A DNA stretch of 64,000 nucleotides, from NCBI GenBank assembly GCA_000525025.1, contig JCKJ01000001.1:620001-684000 (forward strand), given 5' to 3'. Positions 9,592 to 20,253 of this stretch are shown here, piece after piece. Position 1 is the stretch's first letter, and the number at the start of each line of letters is the position of its first letter. The translations under genes were made by a program, and so were the position numbers. The notes beneath the pieces are model-generated. The model was given only the letters and a program-made list of their open reading frames with translations. It searched no databases and had not been told where the DNA came from. This DNA comes from Methylophilaceae bacterium 11 (GTDB lineage: Bacteria > Pseudomonadota > Gammaproteobacteria > Burkholderiales > Methylophilaceae).

Positions 9592-10758
9592 ATGTTACAG
9601 GCTCTACAACAGGAGTTAGATAAGCGCAAAGTAGATGGCCTGATGCGTCAGCGCCGCTTGCTGGATTCGCCACAAGCAGAGCACATCGTCGCAAATAATC
9701 AGGCATTTTTATCGTTTTGCAGCAACGATTATCTTGGTTTAGCCAATCATCCCAAGCTCATTGCTGCCATGCAAGAAGCAGCTGGTTTATCCGGTGTCGG
9801 TAGCGGTGCCTCTAACTTGATTACCGGCCATCATCGTTATCACGATAAGCTGGAAAAACGTCTTGCCCAATTTGTAGAAATGCCTGCCGCGTTACTGTTT
9901 TCTGCTGGTTATATGGCCAATATTGGCGTACTGGGTGCGTTAGCAGGCCGCGAAGATGCGATTTTTGCCGATAAGCTTAACCATGCCTGTTTAAATGATG
10001 GCGGTTATTATTCTTTGGCCGATTTCAAACGTTTTTCACACAATGATGTACAAGCGCTGGAAACCTTGCTGAAAGCCAGCACAGCAAAACACAAACTCAT
10101 TGCAGTAGATGCAGTCTTTAGCATGGACGGGGATATTGCGCCTTTGGCAGAATATCTAGCTTTATGTGAACGTTACGATGCCTATTTATATGTAGATGAC
10201 GCGCACGGCTTTGGTGTGCTGGGTCAGCATGGGCAGGGGTCACTGAACCATTTAGGTTTAAAGTCACCGCGCTTGATTATGATGGCCACCTTAGGTAAAG
10301 CTGCTGGTGTGGCTGGTGCATTTGTTGCCGGTGAGCAAGTGGTGGTGGATTATTTGATTCAAAAAGCCAACAGTTATGTGTACTCCACACCTGCGCCGCC
10401 AGCATTATCTGCCACGCTGCTTGCCTCTGTTGATTTGATTGCGCAAGGCGATGCGCTACGCAACCACTTGCAAACCCTTATTGCTACCCTCAAGCAGCAT
10501 TTGCAGGTATCACGCTGGCAGCTCATGCCCTCCATCACAGCCGTACAACCTTTACTGGTCGGCAATAATTACGAAGCGTTGGCGCTGAGTGAACACTTGC
10601 AAGCACAAGGTATTTTGGTGCCAGCCATTCGCCAGCCAACTGTGCCAGTGAATACATCACGCTTGCGTATCTCGCTATCGGCAGCGCATCGTGTCGAAGA
10701 CGTCATACGCTTGGCGGACACTATCAACCAAGCAGAAACTGTGGTGCAAGCAGCATGA
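9592..10758 (+). CDS. bioF: 8-amino-7-oxononanoate synthase BioF
   Basis: A 388-residue PLP enzyme that condenses pimeloyl-ACP with L-alanine. The PLP-binding lysine is Lys236 in ATLGKAAG. FCSNDYLGLA near the N-terminus and VDDAHGFGVLG are family signatures. It starts one base after the bioB stop codon, so the two are co-translated or tightly coupled. Confidence 0.96.
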   Translation: MLQALQQELDKRKVDGLMRQRRLLDSPQAEHIVANNQAFLSFCSNDYLGLANHPKLIAAMQEAAGLSGVGSGASNLITGHHRYHDKLEKRLAQFVEMPAALLFSAGYMANIGVLGALAGREDAIFADKLNHACLNDGGYYSLADFKRFSHNDVQALETLLKASTAKHKLIAVDAVFSMDGDIAPLAEYLALCERYDAYLYVDDAHGFGVLGQHGQGSLNHLGLKSPRLIMMATLGKAAGVAGAFVAGEQVVVDYLIQKANSYVYSTPAPPALSATLLASVDLIAQGDALRNHLQTLIATLKQHLQVSRWQLMPSITAVQPLLVGNNYEALALSEHLQAQGILVPAIRQPTVPVNTSRLRISLSAAHRVEDVIRLADTINQAETVVQAA

Positions 10759-10789
10759 ACTTTCTATTGATAACGACAAGGGATCAAGC

Positions 10790-11554
10790 ATGAGTTGCCA
10801 TGTAGAAATTATTGGTCAAGGGCAACCCTTGGTGTTGCTGCATGGCTGGGGTATGCACAGTGGCGTATGGCAACATCTAGTCAAGCGCTTGTCCGCACAA
10901 TACATGCTCTATTTGATTGATTTGCCCGGCATGGGCAGCAGTCGTCCGGTGGAGCCATATCATCTGCATGCATTGGCAGATGAAGTAGCGCAAGTTATTC
11001 CAGGAGTTTCTGACATCATGGGCTGGTCACTGGGCGGTTTGGTCGCGCAACGTATTGCGCTCAATCAGCCAGACCGTGTGCGCCGCCTGATTTTGGTGGG
11101 CTCAACTCCTTGCTTTGTTTCATCACAAGATTGGCCGCATGGTATCTCACCCGTGCATTTTCACAACTTTGCAGAAAGTGTGAACCGGGATTACAAGGCC
11201 ACCATGTTGCAATTTTTAACCTTGCAATGCATGAAAGCCAGCGATGCGCGCGCAACGTTGCGTCAACTACGCGCTAGCTTTGAGCTGAAACCAACGCCTA
11301 CGCAAACGACTTTAAATCGTTCACTCTCTATATTGCTAGACTCCGATTTACGCGAAGAGATCGTTACATTACGCAAGCCTACATTGTTAATTCATGGGGA
11401 TCGCGATACCTTAGCGCCAGTCGCGGCGGCGCACTGGATGTCACAACATTTGCCGATTGCATTTTTACGTGTGATGGCAGGGGCTGCCCACGCGCCGTTC
11501 TTGTCGCATACCGATCAGTTTGTTGATACGCTTAACCAGTTTCTAGAGCCATAG
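10790..11554 (+). CDS. bioH: Pimeloyl-ACP methyl ester carboxylesterase BioH
   Basis: A 254-residue alpha/beta hydrolase that removes the methyl group from pimeloyl-ACP methyl ester, ending the BioC-primed chain. The nucleophile is Ser80 in GWSLGG; HGWGMHSGVW forms the oxyanion region, and the Asp (HGDRDTLAP) and His (GAAHAPFLSH) of the triad are present. ATG 10790 (MSCHVEIIGQ) is chosen over a longer frame starting inside bioF, because it gives the normal family length and is preceded by a GGAT-type ribosome-binding site. Confidence 0.93.
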   Translation: MSCHVEIIGQGQPLVLLHGWGMHSGVWQHLVKRLSAQYMLYLIDLPGMGSSRPVEPYHLHALADEVAQVIPGVSDIMGWSLGGLVAQRIALNQPDRVRRLILVGSTPCFVSSQDWPHGISPVHFHNFAESVNRDYKATMLQFLTLQCMKASDARATLRQLRASFELKPTPTQTTLNRSLSILLDSDLREEIVTLRKPTLLIHGDRDTLAPVAAAHWMSQHLPIAFLRVMAGAAHAPFLSHTDQFVDTLNQFLEP

Positions 11555-12454
11555 ATGCAAGATGCCTCAATGAAAGACGCCTATTGGATAGACAAAGCAC
11601 GCGTACGTGCCTCGTTTGAGCGTGCAGCCCACACTTACGATGCCGCCGCCGTGCTGCAAAAAAATGTGCGGGAAGAAATGTTGGATCGACTCGATCTCGT
11701 CAATATCAAACCGCAAGCTATCTTAGATGCAGGTTGTGGTACTGGACACGGCAGCTTTGCCTTGCACAAGCGCTTTCCAGATGCGCATATGGTTTCTTTA
11801 GATTTAGCGATGGGCATGTTGCAACAAACCTATGCGCAGCAACCCACCTTAACACGCTGGATGTCACAACTCACCGGCAAAAAAAACTTGGTCTGTGCAG
11901 ACATTGAGGCACTACCACTAGCCAATGCCAGTGTTGATATCGTCTGGTCTAATCTGGCATTGCAGTGGTGTAATGATCTAGATCAAGCATTTACAGAAAT
12001 CAAACGTGTGTTAAAGCCAAACGGATTGCTGATGTTCAGCACCTTTGGGCCAGATACGTTGAGAGAGTTGCGTATTGCCAGTGCGGAAAATGACACAACG
12101 ACGCACGTTAGCCGTTTTATTGATATGCATGACATTGGCGACGCCATGACGCGTGCTGGCTTTAATGCGCCAGTGCTGGATGTGGAGCATTTCACACTCA
12201 CTTATGACGATGTGAAAAGTGTGATGCGCGATTTAAAATCTATCGGTGCGCATAATGCAACTGCAGGGCGGGTGCGTGGGTTGGTCGGCAAGGGATTTTT
12301 TCAGCAATTGGCCACACGTTATGAGCAATTCAGGCTACAAGATGGCAAGCTCCCTGCCACGTTTGAAGTAGTTTATGGGCATGCATGGAAATCAGCCGCT
12401 ACTTCGGACCTCCCCTCTGGTGTGTCACCTATAGCGTTTCGCGCACGCGGATAG
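11555..12454 (+). CDS. bioC: Malonyl-ACP O-methyltransferase BioC
   Basis: A 299-residue SAM-dependent methyltransferase that methylates malonyl-ACP to start pimelate synthesis by the fatty-acid machinery. Motif I is ILDAGCGTGHG at about residues 56-66; the acidic loop (SLDLAMGML) and LVCADIEALPL follow. The frame begins immediately after the bioH stop. It is somewhat longer than the E. coli enzyme, with extra C-terminal residues. Confidence 0.93.
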   Translation: MQDASMKDAYWIDKARVRASFERAAHTYDAAAVLQKNVREEMLDRLDLVNIKPQAILDAGCGTGHGSFALHKRFPDAHMVSLDLAMGMLQQTYAQQPTLTRWMSQLTGKKNLVCADIEALPLANASVDIVWSNLALQWCNDLDQAFTEIKRVLKPNGLLMFSTFGPDTLRELRIASAENDTTTHVSRFIDMHDIGDAMTRAGFNAPVLDVEHFTLTYDDVKSVMRDLKSIGAHNATAGRVRGLVGKGFFQQLATRYEQFRLQDGKLPATFEVVYGHAWKSAATSDLPSGVSPIAFRARG

Positions 12455-12460
12455 TGAACA

Positions 12461-13075
12461 ATGAAGCAGGCCTTTTTTATTACCGGTACAGATACAGGCA
12501 TTGGTAAAACCTTTGTGGCATGCCAGTTAATACGCCAATATGTAGCACAGGGCTATCGTGTGGTGGGCATGAAGCCTATTGCCGCAGGCTGTGATCTTGT
12601 GGATGGACAATGGGTCAATGAAGATGTGAAGCTATTGATGCAAGCAAGTAATGTAGATGCACCGCTGCATTGGGTGAACCCCTACTGTTTTAAAGCCCCG
12701 ATTGCACCCCATATCGCCGCGCAGCAAGAAAATATCGCTATTCAGCTAGAAGTTATTCTGCAAGCTTACCAAGCACTCACCGAGTTAGCAGACATTGTGG
12801 TGGTGGAAGGCGCGGGCGGTTTGCTGGTGCCATTGCATGCTGAATTGACTATAGCCGAGTTAGCTGCTGCATTGAATATCCCGATTATTTTTGTAGTGGG
12901 GATGCGTTTAGGCTGCATTAACCACGCGCTACTTTCACTTGAAGTTATGCAAGCGCGTCATCTGCCGATACAAGGATGGGTAGCCAACCCGATAGAGCCC
13001 GCCATGCAATGTTACGCAGAAAACCTTGCTACGCTACAGCAGCACTTTAAAGGCATTCCACAGTTGCAGTGTTAG
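12461..13075 (+). CDS. bioD: Dethiobiotin synthetase BioD
   Basis: A 204-residue ATP-dependent carboxylase that closes the ureido ring of dethiobiotin. The P-loop GTDTGIGKT occupies residues 9-17. MKPIAAGC supplies the substrate lysine, and VVVEGAGGLLVPL is the conserved strand-loop. It ends the bio operon, six bases after bioC. The bioA gene is not in the window and must be elsewhere if the pathway is complete. Confidence 0.95.
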   Translation: MKQAFFITGTDTGIGKTFVACQLIRQYVAQGYRVVGMKPIAAGCDLVDGQWVNEDVKLLMQASNVDAPLHWVNPYCFKAPIAPHIAAQQENIAIQLEVILQAYQALTELADIVVVEGAGGLLVPLHAELTIAELAAALNIPIIFVVGMRLGCINHALLSLEVMQARHLPIQGWVANPIEPAMQCYAENLATLQQHFKGIPQLQC

Positions 13076-13146
13076 TGCCTCGCACGCTTATTATTGCAGT
13101 AGTGTGTACAACATGCGTGCTTGTCTTATTGCCTATGACCCATCAG

Positions 13147-13180
13147 GGCTATTGAGCGCGTAGCGTATGCCCATTATGAT
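13147..13180 (+). promoter_or_regulatory. Upstream copy of a duplicated promoter module
   Basis: GGGCTATTGAG at 13147-13157 is identical to 13261-13271. It provides a TTGAGC -35 (13152-13157), followed after 17 bases by TATGAT (13175-13180). GCCCAT just before the -10 mirrors GGGC on the left, as in the downstream copy but less perfectly. It may be a distal promoter of the VPxPA-CTERM gene. Confidence 0.45.
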
Positions 13181-13257
13181 GCACCCAATCGCAGTTGTTA
13201 CAGGTCAATCGTCAGCGAACCTAAGCACATAACAGTGATGATCAGTGAGTTTACCCG

Positions 13258-13295
13258 TATGGGCTATTGAGGGAAAAAGGGATAGCCCATATACT
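13258..13295 (+). promoter_or_regulatory. Proximal promoter of the VPxPA-CTERM gene with an embracing inverted repeat
   Basis: TTGAGG (13267-13272), a 17-base spacer and TATACT (13290-13295) form a sigma70-type promoter. A perfect 10-bp inverted repeat, TATGGGCTAT (13258-13267) and ATAGCCCATA (13282-13291), overlaps both promoter boxes. This makes it a good operator candidate. A GGAG ribosome-binding site lies eight bases before ATG 13344. Confidence 0.6.
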
Positions 13296-13343
13296 GGATT
13301 CAAGATTTTTAAATTTAACGTTTGTATAACTGGAGTAAAAAAT

Positions 13344-13961
13344 ATGAAGAAATTGTTGTTAGCGTTAACCATCGCGTTATCTGCAACTGCGGCGCAAGCA
13401 GAAGTGGTCAACCACTTAGCATTAAGCACAGCTGGTTCAGTAACATTCACAACAGAAGCAGCTGGCTACACACAAGGTCATGACGTCATTACTGGCGCAA
13501 CTGGCGGCGTGTTTGGTCAATTATCTGCAACACAAGATACTGCTTTAACAGTAACGTTCTTGGGTAAAGAGGCTTGGAATGTAAACTTCTATATCGCTAA
13601 CGGTTCAGAAGTTGCCGGTACATCTACTAGCGTAGTAAACGTGGGTGATTCATTCACATTCAACGTAGCAGCAGGTTTGATTGACTTTGGCTTTGGTGGT
13701 TCAAGTACTTCAGCTGCAGCTTCAAACTTAACAAACTACATCGGTAAAATTGCTTACATCGAAAACGATGGTTCTTACAAAGATGCGAACGGTAACCCAT
13801 TTGCATTCTTAATCGGCTTCAATGACAGCGGTTCACCAGATGGCGATTACGATGACTACGTTGTTGGCGTAAGCGCAGTGCCAGTACCAGCAGCATTACC
13901 ATTGTTGGCTTCAGCATTGGGTATGTTCGGTGTTGCACGTCGCCGTAAAACTTTAGCTTAA
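13344..13961 (+). CDS. Secreted protein with VPxPA/PEP-CTERM-type sorting signal
   Basis: A 205-residue exported protein. Residues 1-20 are a typical signal peptide ending AAQA. The mature part is rich in Gly, Ser, Thr and Ala and ends with PVPAALPLLASALGMFG followed by an Arg cluster (RRRK): the proline motif, membrane span and basic tail expected of an exosortase substrate. ATG 13344 is preferred over a frame opening at 13245 because it starts the signal peptide and has a proper ribosome-binding site. Codons are biased towards GGT, AAC, TTC and ATC, unlike its neighbours, suggesting high expression. The function is unknown; an adhesin or matrix protein is possible. No exosortase gene is nearby. 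Confidence 0.8.
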   Translation: MKKLLLALTIALSATAAQAEVVNHLALSTAGSVTFTTEAAGYTQGHDVITGATGGVFGQLSATQDTALTVTFLGKEAWNVNFYIANGSEVAGTSTSVVNVGDSFTFNVAAGLIDFGFGGSSTSAAASNLTNYIGKIAYIENDGSYKDANGNPFAFLIGFNDSGSPDGDYDDYVVGVSAVPVPAALPLLASALGMFGVARRRKTLA

Positions 13962-13978
13962 TTCGCTAAAGTAATTAA

Positions 13979-14005
13979 AAAAACCTGCTACGGCAGGTTT
14001 TTTTA
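13979..14005. terminator. Bidirectional rho-independent terminator
   Basis: The stem AAAAACCTGC / GCAGGTTTTT with a TACG loop, with an A-run on the left and a T-run on the right, lies between the convergent VPxPA-CTERM gene and nadD. It can terminate both. Confidence 0.85.
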
Positions 14006-14043
14006 CGTCTATATTTTGCGCAATGAATATTGCTTAGGGCGAA

Positions 14044-14685
14044 TCAATCTCTATATAAGCCATGCTGCTGTATATATCCAATCACGGCTTGTGGGCATAG
14101 ATAAGCCGGATTTTTCTGAGTGCGGATAAGGCCACGAATCTGGCTGGAAGAGATATCTAAAGCGGTCACATCATGTATCGCAATCAGCCCATGTGATTGT
14201 TGTGATAATTGCGTGATGTTGTGTGTTTGATGTTGTTGCAGCCATTGACGTAGCGGATCACTTAGGTTGATCAAACTCCCACCATGTGGACGTGAAACGA
14301 CGATGAGGTGGCAATACTCTAGAACAGATTGCCAGCGGTGCCATTGGTCAAAACGTGCGAATGCATCTGTACCGACGATTAAACATAGTGCATCTTGTGG
14401 ATGTTCTGCATGCAAAGATATCAACGTGTCGATTGTGTATGACGGCCCGATACGCTCCAGCTCACGTGTATCCAGATGAAAAAGTGGGTTAGCGGCGATG
14501 GCAAGTTGCACCATCTCGGCCCTGTGCTTTGCCGCTACATCTGGCTCGGCTTTCAATGGTGGCTTGGCGGCGGGTAAAAACTTTACTTGGCTCAGTGCAA
14601 ATGCCTCGGCAACCTCTTGTGCGATTCTCAAGTGTCCGTAATGTATCGGATTAAACGTCCCACCAAACACGCCAATGCGCTGCAT
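14044..14685 (-). CDS. nadD: Nicotinate-nucleotide adenylyltransferase NadD
   Basis: A 213-residue enzyme that adenylylates nicotinate mononucleotide in NAD synthesis. The nucleotidyltransferase motif GGTFNPIHYGH occupies residues 8-18 with the two catalytic histidines. The second motif is DISSSQIRGL. It is the last gene of leuS-lptE-holA-proA-nadD. The partners rsfS and rlmH, often found next, are absent here. Confidence 0.95.
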   Translation of the reverse strand: MQRIGVFGGTFNPIHYGHLRIAQEVAEAFALSQVKFLPAAKPPLKAEPDVAAKHRAEMVQLAIAANPLFHLDTRELERIGPSYTIDTLISLHAEHPQDALCLIVGTDAFARFDQWHRWQSVLEYCHLIVVSRPHGGSLINLSDPLRQWLQQHQTHNITQLSQQSHGLIAIHDVTALDISSSQIRGLIRTQKNPAYLCPQAVIGYIQQHGLYRD

Positions 14686-14764
14686 GATTATCGGTACCCT
14701 TGCGCGGTGAGCCAGTGAAATGGTGCTGAAAGCTGACCCACCATCATCTTAGTTGCAGGATGGA

Positions 14765-16021
14765 TTAGGCACGTACTTCACCATTACCAAACACAACGTA
14801 TTTGAGTGAAGTCAGCCCCTCTAAACCTACTGGACCACGCGCATGTAGTTTGTCCGTGGAAATGCCAATTTCAGCTCCTAGCCCATATTCAAAGCCATCG
14901 GCAAAACGTGTAGAAGCATTGACCATCACGCTGCTGGAATCTACCTCACGCAAGAACTGGTGTGCCTTGGTGTAGTTTTCCGTGATGATCGCCTCGGTAT
15001 GTTGTGATGAGTGCTGGTTGATATGGGCAATCGCTTCATCTATGCCTGCCACTACTTTAGAAGAAATAATGGCATCCAAATATTCCGTGTAAAAATCCTC
15101 TTCCGTCGCAGGAATGGCTTCTTTCACAATTGCACAGGTTTCTTCGCAACCACGAATTTCAATACCTTTACTCACCAGCATCTGTGCGAGCAATGGCAAC
15201 GCTGTATGCGCAATGCTGCGTGCAACCAATAACGACTCTGCAGTATTGCAGGTGCCTAAGCGTTGAGTTTTTGCATTCTCTAAAATACGCACCGCTTTCT
15301 GTAGGTCAGCATCATCGTCCACATAGACATGACAATTGCCATCCAAGTGTTTAATCACTGGGATGCGCGCCTCATTGGAGATGCGCTCAATCAAACCTTT
15401 GCCGCCACGTGGCACAATCACGTCCACAAAGGCTTTCATGGTAATCAGCTCGCCTACCGCGGCACGGTCGGTGGTCTCTACCACCAATACTGCGTTTTCA
15501 GGCAGCCCAGCTTTGGCAAGGCCTTCGTGGACTAGTTTAGCTAAGGCTTGATTACAATGAATCGCCTCAGAGCCACCGCGCAGAATGCATGCGTTTCCAG
15601 ACTTGATGCATAAGCCTGCCGCATCAATCGTCACGTTCGGTCTGGCTTCGTAAATAATGCCAATCACGCCTAAAGGCACACGCATTTTGCCAATCTGAAT
15701 GCCAGAAGGGCGGTACTTAAAATCACTCATTTCACCAATCGGGTCTGGCAGGTTCGCAATTTGTGAGAGGCCCTCTGCCATATTGGCAATGGATTTCTCT
15801 GTTAAGGTGAGGCGATCTAGCATGGCGTCATCCATGCCATTGGCTTTTGCAGCGGCGATATCTTGCTGATTTGCAGCCAGCAAAGCTTGTGCTTCGCGTT
15901 GAATCGCTGCAGCAATGAATAACAGTGCTTGGTTTTTGGTCTGCGTATCCGCTTTTGCCATCGCGCGCGAAGCCTGGCGTGCCTCTTGCCCAAGTTGTTG
16001 CATGTAATGTTGAATGTTCAT
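14765..16021 (-). CDS. proA: Gamma-glutamyl phosphate reductase ProA
   Basis: A 418-residue NADPH-dependent enzyme that reduces gamma-glutamyl phosphate to the semialdehyde in proline synthesis. The catalytic cysteine is Cys258 in [21 protein letters not shown] and the C-terminal [13 protein letters not shown] are family signatures. It begins nine bases after holA, so the genes are probably co-transcribed. Confidence 0.97.
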   Translation of the reverse strand: MNIQHYMQQLGQEARQASRAMAKADTQTKNQALLFIAAAIQREAQALLAANQQDIAAAKANGMDDAMLDRLTLTEKSIANMAEGLSQIANLPDPIGEMSDFKYRPSGIQIGKMRVPLGVIGIIYEARPNVTIDAAGLCIKSGNACILRGGSEAIHCNQALAKLVHEGLAKAGLPENAVLVVETTDRAAVGELITMKAFVDVIVPRGGKGLIERISNEARIPVIKHLDGNCHVYVDDDADLQKAVRILENAKTQRLGTCNTAESLLVARSIAHTALPLLAQMLVSKGIEIRGCEETCAIVKEAIPATEEDFYTEYLDAIISSKVVAGIDEAIAHINQHSSQHTEAIITENYTKAHQFLREVDSSSVMVNASTRFADGFEYGLGAEIGISTDKLHARGPVGLEGLTSLKYVVFGNGEVRA

Positions 16022-16030
16022 TCTGCCATT

Positions 16031-17050
16031 TTACCTTGTTCTTGATTTAATGCGAGCAAGGCCAAAACATAGCCGTGAAATTTCCAGCCAAGCATCCCCT
16101 TGCATCACGCCTTTGGCCATACGGTCAATGTCACTGAGCTTTTGTAAAGCGGCTTCTACCTGACGCATGCTAAGTCGCTGCGCTGCTGATTTAATCAGGA
16201 GTTGCCTATCCCCGAACAAGCGCGCACTGGCCATGGCTGATTGTAAATTTTCGCCTTGGGCTTCGGCTTGTTTAATGCGTAGTAACGGACGTATCAGCCA
16301 AATGAGTGGGTTCATCACGGCCACGGCTTGCTCACCTTCGTCTTGTAAGCCTTGCAATATGCGCACTGTGCGCTCGCTATCGCCTTGCAGCATTGCCTCG
16401 CCCAATTGAAATGCATCAAAACGTGCTACATTCAGTACCGCTTCTTTGATTTGTGCAGCGGTGACCTCACCGGCCGAGTATAACAACGCTAGCTTTTGAA
16501 TTTCTTGGTGCGCTGCTAGCATATTGCCTTCTACCTGTTGCGCCATAAAAGCGAGCGCATCGTCATCCGTATGCTGCTGTTGTAACGCTAGCCGTTGTTT
16601 AATCCATGCAGGCAATTGACCAATCGTGACCTCTTTTAGTTCTACCACTAATGCGTGTGTCTGCAAGTTTTGATACCAAGCGCTATTTTTGCTCTCACGT
16701 TCTAGTGCAGGTAGGGTAATGATGGTGGTGGTATCCGGCATAGGCTGTTGCGCCAGTTCTGCCAGTACTTTTGCACCGTCAACACCAGGTTTTCCGCTGG
16801 GGATATGAATTTCCAGAATGCGGTGCGAAGAAAATAACGAAAAGTGCTGACTAAATTGCGTGACGGTTTGCCAGTTAAATTGGCGTTCTACCAATAGGCT
16901 GGTGCGTTCTTCTGCACCGAGTTTGCGCGCATATTGTCTTATACAGTCTAGACATTCTGCTTTGGCCAATGGCTCATCGCCAACTACCACCACCACTGGT
17001 GATAGGGTGGTGGCAAGTTGTTTTGCTAAAGCGGCCGCGGAAATTTGCAC
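16031..17050 (-). CDS. holA: DNA polymerase III subunit delta HolA
   Basis: A 339-residue clamp-loader subunit that opens the beta sliding clamp. The N-terminal VVVVVGDEPLAKAE strand-loop and the overall three-domain length fit HolA. It starts with GTG. Its place directly after lptE is the conserved proteobacterial arrangement. Confidence 0.93.
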   Translation of the reverse strand: MQISAAALAKQLATTLSPVVVVVGDEPLAKAECLDCIRQYARKLGAEERTSLLVERQFNWQTVTQFSQHFSLFSSHRILEIHIPSGKPGVDGAKVLAELAQQPMPDTTTIITLPALERESKNSAWYQNLQTHALVVELKEVTIGQLPAWIKQRLALQQQHTDDDALAFMAQQVEGNMLAAHQEIQKLALLYSAGEVTAAQIKEAVLNVARFDAFQLGEAMLQGDSERTVRILQGLQDEGEQAVAVMNPLIWLIRPLLRIKQAEAQGENLQSAMASARLFGDRQLLIKSAAQRLSMRQVEAALQKLSDIDRMAKGVMQGDAWLEISRLCFGLARIKSRTR

Positions 17051-17069
17051 GGAGATTGGTAATTTCAGC

Positions 17070-17552
17070 TTATGGTTTTAGTTTGGATAATCGACGAATG
17101 ACGTTATTCATCACATCTTTTTGCATATTGAGATTGAGTTGCTTTTCTTCATTTTGTTTGGCCAATAAATTCGCATCGCTGTACGAAAAGTCTCTACGCG
17201 CTTCTACCGTTTGTGGTTGGCTCCACAGGGCTTCTTTCGCTGGTTTTGTACGGTAGATCACACGGTAATACAGCTCATACTCACGTACCACGCCATCGCC
17301 GCTCAATGAAAGGATGCGCTTCTCGCTTTCTTCCTTCATTAAATCAATTTCCATTTCGGCCTGACTTGGGTCGGTTGTCACGACTACGCCATTGGCTGTG
17401 ATGGATTTCTTAAGCGCTTTGGTGATTTGCGTCTGGCCATTGACAAAAATGCTGGTAAACGCAAACTCGCTTGCACCGCGCAAATGAAATCCGCACGCAA
17501 TCAGCGTTAAGCACAATACCGTTAGCGTTACATTTCGCATCCATTGCATCAT
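17070..17552 (-). CDS. lptE: LPS-assembly lipoprotein LptE
   Basis: A 160-residue outer-membrane lipoprotein that plugs the LptD barrel and helps deliver lipopolysaccharide to the cell surface. The signal peptide ends with lipobox LIAC (Cys20), followed by GFHLRG, a hallmark of LptE. ATG 17552 is chosen because a longer frame would start at TTG within leuS. A GGTGGGA ribosome-binding site overlaps the leuS stop. LptD is encoded at 28.6-31.0 kb. Confidence 0.92.
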   Translation of the reverse strand: MMQWMRNVTLTVLCLTLIACGFHLRGASEFAFTSIFVNGQTQITKALKKSITANGVVVTTDPSQAEMEIDLMKEESEKRILSLSGDGVVREYELYYRVIYRTKPAKEALWSQPQTVEARRDFSYSDANLLAKQNEEKQLNLNMQKDVMNNVIRRLSKLKP

Positions 17553-17556
17553 CGTT

Positions 17557-20244
<2,688 letters not shown>

Positions 20245-20253
20245 CTAAATCCC

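Noticed and set aside
10691-10789. N-terminal extension of BioH inside bioF
   Set aside because: Not homologous to BioH; ATG 10790 gives the normal family length and motif positions.
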